64,000 bases of DNA from the NCBI RefSeq assembly GCF_019703515.2, contig NC_059368.1:34932735-34996734 (forward strand), in the 5' to 3' direction. Positions 27,580-35,077 of the stretch are shown in pieces. The translations under genes and the position numbers were made by a program. The first letter of the stretch is position 1. The number at the start of each line of letters is the position of its first letter. Source of the stretch: Myxocyprinus asiaticus. Its lineage: Eukaryota; Chordata; Actinopteri; Cypriniformes; Catostomidae. The notes beneath the pieces are model-generated. The model was not told the DNA's origin. It was given only the letters and a program-made list of their open reading frames with translations, and did not search any database.

Positions 27580-30500
27580 GTATTTTTGTTTTTTTATTAA
27601 GTATGGTAATTTTACAACACTATGCTTTGTGTGATATTACCCTGGCATTAGTTAAAAAAAATAAATAAATAAGAAAACTAGTTGCCATAGCTGCGACGGT
27701 ATTTCTAATAGAGCTGCTGAAAGAGTGACAGTAAAAATGTGGAATCTTTTCTCTTCTGACTGTTCTCTTTTTTTTTTTTTTTTCTCATGTGGAAAGTGGA
27801 AACGCAATAATAATTTTTATTATTAGTTTACTCTGCTTCATTTTATTTCCGCACATTTCTGTCCAAAAGACGGAAATGTGAAAAAGGTCTATTATTATTC
27901 ATTGTCAGTTCATGATATCTAATGCATAAAAAAAATTAAAATATATAATCTTATTATAAAATGTAAACCAAAATTCTTAACACTTGTTTCGCCATCCATC
28001 CAGGTAAGACAAATAAAATGATTCTTACAAGCCTGAGCAGAACCTGACCCTTGTAAACCAGGCTATACAGATGACCTGGACAAGAATTTTCCACCTTTCC
28101 TATAATACATTGTAAAGAAGTGAAGGTCTGTATGAGGGTGTAAGAGAGACCCCGTTTACACCTGGTATTAAAGGGATAGTCCACCCAAAATTAAAAATTC
28201 TCATGATTTACTCACCCTCCTGGCATCCCAGATGTGTATGACTTTCTTTCATCTGCTGAACACAAATGAAGATTTTTTTTAAGAATATTTCAGCTCTGTA
28301 GGTCCATACAGTGCAAGTGAATGGGTGCCGAACTTTTGAAGCTCAAATATCCACATAACGGGAGCTTAAAATTAATCCATGTGATGTCAGTGGTTAAATC
28401 CATGTGTTCAGACATGATATAATAGGTGTGGGTGAGAAACAGATAAAATATTTAAGTCATTTTTTTGTCATAAATTCTTCTCCCTGCCCAGTAGGGTGCA
28501 ATATGCATGAATTTATTTATTTCTTTTTCTTTTTCACCCAATTTGGAATGCCCAGTGTGCTTTTATATCCTTGTGGCCGCGTAGTGATTCACCTCAATCC
28601 GGGTGGCGGTGGATGAATCCCAGTTGCCTCCACGTCTGAGACCATCAACCCGCACATCTTATCACGTGGCTTGTTGAGCGCGTTGCCACTGAGACATAGT
28701 GGAGGCTTCACACCATCCACTGCAGCATCTGCGCCCCACTGAGAACGAACCACATTATAGCGACCACGAGGAGGTTACCCCATGTGACTCTACCCTCCCT
28801 AGCAACCGGGCCAAATTGGTTGCTTAGGAGACCTGGCTGGAGTCACTCAGCACGCCCTGGGATTCGAACTAGTGAACTCCAGGTGTGGTAGCCAGCGACT
28901 TTTACTACTGAGCTACCCAGGCCCCTTTGCAATATGCATGAATAATGTGAATCACCAAAAACAGAAGGAGAAAGTGAATGTGAATGTGAAGGTAAAAGGA
29001 CTTAAATATTTAACTATTTCTAACCCACACCTATCATATCGCTTCAGAAGATATGGATTTAACCATCAGAGTCATCTGGAGTACTTTTATGCCATTCACT
29101 TGCATTGTATGGACCTACAGAGCTGAGATATTCTTCTAAAAAAATTTGTTTATGTTCAGCAGATTAAAGAAAATAATCAACATCTGAGATGACATGAGGT
29201 GAGTAAATGATGAGAGAATTTTGTTGAAATCATGTTGATACCAGACACTGAAGAAGATATGTTAAGTTCTTGTGTTTGTATATGTATCCGCTTTTTCACA
29301 TTTTTGGATTGGACGGTTATTTCCTTTTAAAGCAGCACGTAACCAGCAAAGTTAAAACTCTTGTTTTAGCACGGCGGTTGACTGGCAGCTGAGGGGGGAC
29401 ACTTCGCTGCTGTCCTGGACGCATTCAGGACAGATTAGAGTTTACACCTCAAATGCGATGTGGTAATATACATTTTTGACTACTTTGCATGTGTTTTTTG
29501 TGATCCGATTATAAAAGTTTTAGACCCTGTTTGGACCTGTGTTTAGCATTGACCACATGTGATCGGATCAACCGAAATGCATCTTAATACCAGGTGTAAA
29601 CGGGGTCAGAGAGTCATGCTGGAACTTCAGATTAAGCAGATTCAAGATCAAGCAGAAGTCAAACCTATGATAACTACATTACAGTAAATAAAATTGGTGA
29701 AAGGATTAGTTCACCCAAAACAGAAAATTCTGGCATCATTTATCATCATCCTCACCCTCATGTCCAGTAAATTTGTTTGACTTTCTTTCTGTGGAACACA
29801 AACAAATAGATTTTGAAGGATGTTCATGCTGCTTTTTTTTTCTCCATAAAATGAAAAGTCTCAATCGCATATTCAAAACACACTTAAATCTCCTTTGCAT
29901 ATTCAAACTTCACCAGGTTTGACATCAATGACACCCAACACCATTGGTTTTTGTTTGTCTCGTAACTGAACACAACAAATGAGATTTGAGATCTATGGTG
30001 GAGGGAAAGTTTATCAGTAAACAGCAACTTAATTTTGGTCTTTTCCTCACATTAATCTCCCATATAGTTTCAGAAGACTAGGAATATAGCATGTGAGTCA
30101 TACAGTATGGACTACTCTTATGGAAGTTTTATGGTGCTTTTTTATCCTATTTGGAGCTTGACAGCCCCTGGTCACTGTATGCTTTCATTGCGTGTAAAGA
30201 GCAGCATGAACATTCTTTAAAATTTCTCCTTTTGTGTTCTATAGAGGAAAGTTATACGGGGTTGGAACAACATGGTAGTGAGTAAATAACAACAGAATTT
30301 TCATTTTTGGCAAAAGCACTTCTTAGGAATGACCTCAACAGAGACCTTGTGCTAACTCTGAGTAAATTAGCTTTCCAGGAATGAAAAATCGTTTTGATTG
30401 CATTACACATCATATCACAGGGCTGACGGAAATGTATTACTAAGCTCCCTAGCTACATACCAGAGATGGAAGTGTTGAAGGGTTTGCAGTGTTACCCTGA

Positions 30501-33500
30501 CATAAATCTCTTTCATATAGTTGCTGAAAGCATTTCTGAAAGGCCATATTATGTAACCGTAGTCCCGGTAAATGAGAACTGTTAAAGACCAGAACGGACC
30601 TTACACATTGCTTTAACACTATAAAACAGATTGATTATTGCCATCATGAGCACTATTCATCAAATACTTTAACTCTACACCAAGTGGCAGTCTGCTTTGA
30701 CTTCTTTCACATTTATTTTCGTCTGTTGCTCCATTTAGCATTGTCCAACCGCTGGCCCTCTGGCCTATTGCATGAGTGAAGCTCACATTATCAGCCAGAT
30801 CGATGAAGCTATATTGTTACACTAGATCTGAAAATCCACTAGGGACACCGCCTGAGCTCTACCACAGAAAAGCAACAGTTTTTACCTTGATGAGCTCTTC
30901 CAGCTCCTCAGAGGTCACGCAGGGATGTTTCTGCAGGAAGGCGGCTTTCTTCAAGGTGATGGTGTCTTTCTGGTTGCTCTCAAAGGATTGCTCCAGGGCT
31001 CTGAACACAAGACCGCCAGCAACCAGGTACCCTACCACCACCACAAAGACAGCTAGAACAGTCTTCCACTTCATGACTGTGAGGAGGGCTGAGCCGTCTG
31101 CCACTCCTTCCATGCTGGCCACCATACTGGCGGGTCGTGAGACCGAAAGGCGAGGTAATGAGCAGCCCATTGGGTTCTGCATGGTGGCCACACTGGCCTG
31201 AACCAAGCTGGACTGCAACATCCCCGGCTGAACCTTCTTTGGTGGCACAAGGTTGGTTTGCACTGGCACTGTTGGAAAGAGGCAAGACACATTATACATT
31301 TATGTAATTTATATTATGTCACATTAATCACTGCTAAGAAGTATTTATTTGAAATTTTCAAATTACAAGTTCATGGTCAACAAAACCAATAAGTCAGATA
31401 AAAGCTATTGGTATAATTTGACAATCAAATTGATGAAATATAATTTATTATTTCCTACCTATCTTCTGCTGTTTTAGTTTTGTGCTTGTTTTGCTCCATG
31501 GTTTCAGCATTTTTCTCTCTTTTTGCAAAAGAAGATTAGAAATGAATGTAACCACAGTAGATGAGAGAGCATACTCTTTCACAGGTAATGGACCCAAATG
31601 CAGCATCCGATCGTTGCTGCATACCCACACATACACACACACACATATTGTATGCCTGCGCACACACTTTTGTGGGCTCTCAGAAAATCCATTATAGTAG
31701 AAAGCAGCAGAACCAGGGTGGAACAATATTAAGCTATATTGCTGTAGATATCTCCACCAAATCTATAAACATTGCCAAGCACAATTACATAGCAATGCAT
31801 AACAAACAATCTGGAAAATAGGAGTCAATTTGTGGAGGTGATAATTAAATTATTGATCCAGTCTTTCAGTCCTTATATTCAATAAACCAAAGAATGCATT
31901 AATGCCTTAAATTATTTTCCCTCCACTTTCTTTTAAAGTCAAGTAGTCATTTTTATTTGTGTAGCGCTCTTTACAACACACATCATTTCAAAGCAGTTTT
32001 ACAGAAAATGAAGCGGTAATGTCTGTAATGTCTTAAAGTCTCCATTGTGCGGTTTCATAAAAACTTGATTGTAGATTATGCCTTATAAATACTAACATAT
32101 ACACATATATAGGCCTATATACAGTATATATGGGTTAAACTGCGGTCCCACAATAAAAATAACTATTAAAAAAATATATATGAATTCCGATATTAGATAT
32201 GTCATGAGAATATGTTATGATCTATTAAAACCCAAGGCATTCATTAAGATAATAATAAATTATTGATGCTGACTACCACCCCTGGCGTTGCGAGTTCGAA
32301 TCCAGGGTGTGCTGAGTGACTCCAGCCAGGTCTCCTAAGCAACCAAATTGGCCTGGTTGCTAGGGAGGGTAGAGTCACATGGGGTAACCTCCTCGTGGTA
32401 GAGATTAGTGGTTCTCGCTCTCAATGGGGTGTGTGGTAAGTTTTGCGTGGATCGCGGAGAGTAGCATGAGCCTCCACATGCTGGGAGTCTCCGCCGTGTC
32501 ATGCACAGCGAGCCACGTGATAAGATGCACAGACTGACTGTCTCAGAAGCGGAGGCAAATGAGACTTGTCCTCCGCCACCCGGATTGAGGTGAGTAACCG
32601 CGCTACCACGAGGACCTGCTAAGTAGTGGGAATTGGGGAGAAAAGGGGATAAAAAAAAAAATTTAAAAAAAGATAATAAGCTAAATATAAACAAAATCAT
32701 AATTTATACAGTACTTTCTATTTGGAAGTGGCTGTCCCAAACCCTCACCCTTAAATTTCAACATATCAAAATAATACTTCAGGATTTTTTCAAAAAAAAT
32801 GTCAATGTTGTTTTTTAAAAAATCTTTTTAATTTATTTAAAAGTTAAAGGAAATTATTTAGATTCTATTGATGGTTTCATTTTTAAATCATTAAACTTTA
32901 TTAAAAAATGTTGTCCCACATTTTTATGTCACTACTGAAACACAAAATTTTTTAGTCCATTGGTTGAGCCTGATTTTTGCCACACTCCTGCATTTTTTAC
33001 ATGGAAGTGAGACTGCATCTCTGCCTATCACCGCCATATGGCGAGTAGTTCGATCCCATAATTTTTAAGTTAATGTGCTCTAAAGTCAGTGTGTAACATT
33101 ATGAATTGTCACTACCGAAACACATATTCTCTGCAATTTTTGGGGAGGTTAATTGAAATATTCTCTTTTTATGTAGATACAGTTGTTTAAAACATAATAA
33201 TCATAAGGTAAAATTAGTCAAAATTAAAATTAGCTAAAATTGTCACTACCGAAACAATATATGACATAATTTTTTTAAGCAGTGACAAAATGTTATCTTC
33301 AGCGTCTCATTTTAAGGAAATAATTACAAGCTTTGAACAGTTGCACATACAATAAACATAACATTTAAGATTAAAACTCCAAAAACCCAAACATTTTTGA
33401 GTTATGCTCAAAATTAGCTACAATTGTCACTACTGAAACATATACATAGACATATAGTATGATACATTTTCTTTAATGATGTGATTATTTCAGTAGTGAC

Positions 33501-34085
33501 AAAATGTCATTTTCAACTATTAATTTTAAGGAAACAATCATAAGCTTTGAAAACACATAGAAGCATTATTTTAGGTTTAAACCCTTTTTTTAAATTGCAG
33601 AAAATATGTGTTTCTGTAGTAACATTCTTAAAGTTACACACTGATTTTTTTCAGACTTTGGAGCACATTTACTTCAAAATGATTGGATCTGACTACTTAC
33701 CATACTGCCATGATGGACAGGGATGCAGTCTCACATCCTTGTTGGATTTTTCTTTGAGATGTTGGATCTGTTTGTTTTGTTACAGACTTTTTGTAGGATA
33801 AATTTGTGAACAAAGTGCTCAGAAAGTCAGACAGCTAAGGTATAATACTATTATTATGGTTGAGCTTTTAATTTTTAAACTGAAACCACTTATTATTTTA
33901 TACTATTTTTCATGTATATGGAAAACAAGCTGTATGACCAAGCAGTATTTAACTTCAATGACAATTCAAAAGTAGTGTTTGTCCTTCCAAATATGGATGA
34001 TAGAAACAATTGTTATGTCTTTAATAATTATTCACTGCATTGTATTTATCATAAAACGTTTGTGTTTGTAATATTTTCAACATAA

Positions 34086-34122
<37 letters not shown>

Positions 34123-34392
34123 ATGCAAAATATTTTAGGGAAAGTGACACAACCTTTCAAACAAAATGTCACTTCGAAACAGTGAAGTCACTACCGAAAC
34201 ACCTGGTGTTATTTCATAAATAAAGGAAAATTGAGTTATTAACTAAAAGTTATGAGAAGGACTGATTAAATATATATTTAGTTTCATGAATCATTAACTC
34301 TCAAATCAGTATCATATGAGAAAATGTGCATTTAGATTTTTAGTAAACTTATAAATTGAACTTTGGAATTTGTTAAAAATTTCATTTTTTTA

Positions 34393-34461
<69 letters not shown>

Positions 34462-35026
34462 GCACACACACACACACACACACTTGTCAGGCAATGGCTT
34501 TGCCAGCAATATGATGTTGTAGGCTATCACACAGCTGTTTATGTGGGCACTTTCCTTATTGCCATGACAGCATTTAAGCCAATGTTTACAAGCCATTTTC
34601 AGCCCACGTTTATTTATTTATTTAGTTAATTAGTTAGTTAGTTCCAGGATAAAAAAAAAAAAAAAATAATCCCTTATAACTTTTAATTAGCTACATTTTA
34701 GTTTTGGATTACATGATGATCATGTAAAATAAAATAAAATAATCCAAAACATGTACTGATTGGCAATTTCCTAGAAATAGCCTACACAAATGCATCAGTA
34801 AAAATAAGCGGTAAATATTTATTTATTTTATTTTATTTTATTTAACGAAGAATAACATTATCGATTCAACTTTTAATTTGATCATTTAATGTGGATCGAC
34901 AGAAATGACATTTATTTTCATTTATTTATTTTTAATGAAATGTATCATACATGATGACATAATGACCATATAACCGTGTAGTCTGATTATGCAAAAAGTA
35001 TGTGTTAAGAGATGCGTTTCATTAAA

Positions 35027-35077
<51 letters not shown>

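Noticed and set aside
34363..34629. Tyr/Ile repeat frame through the (TA)n tract
   Set aside because: Translation of a microsatellite; no protein signal on either side.
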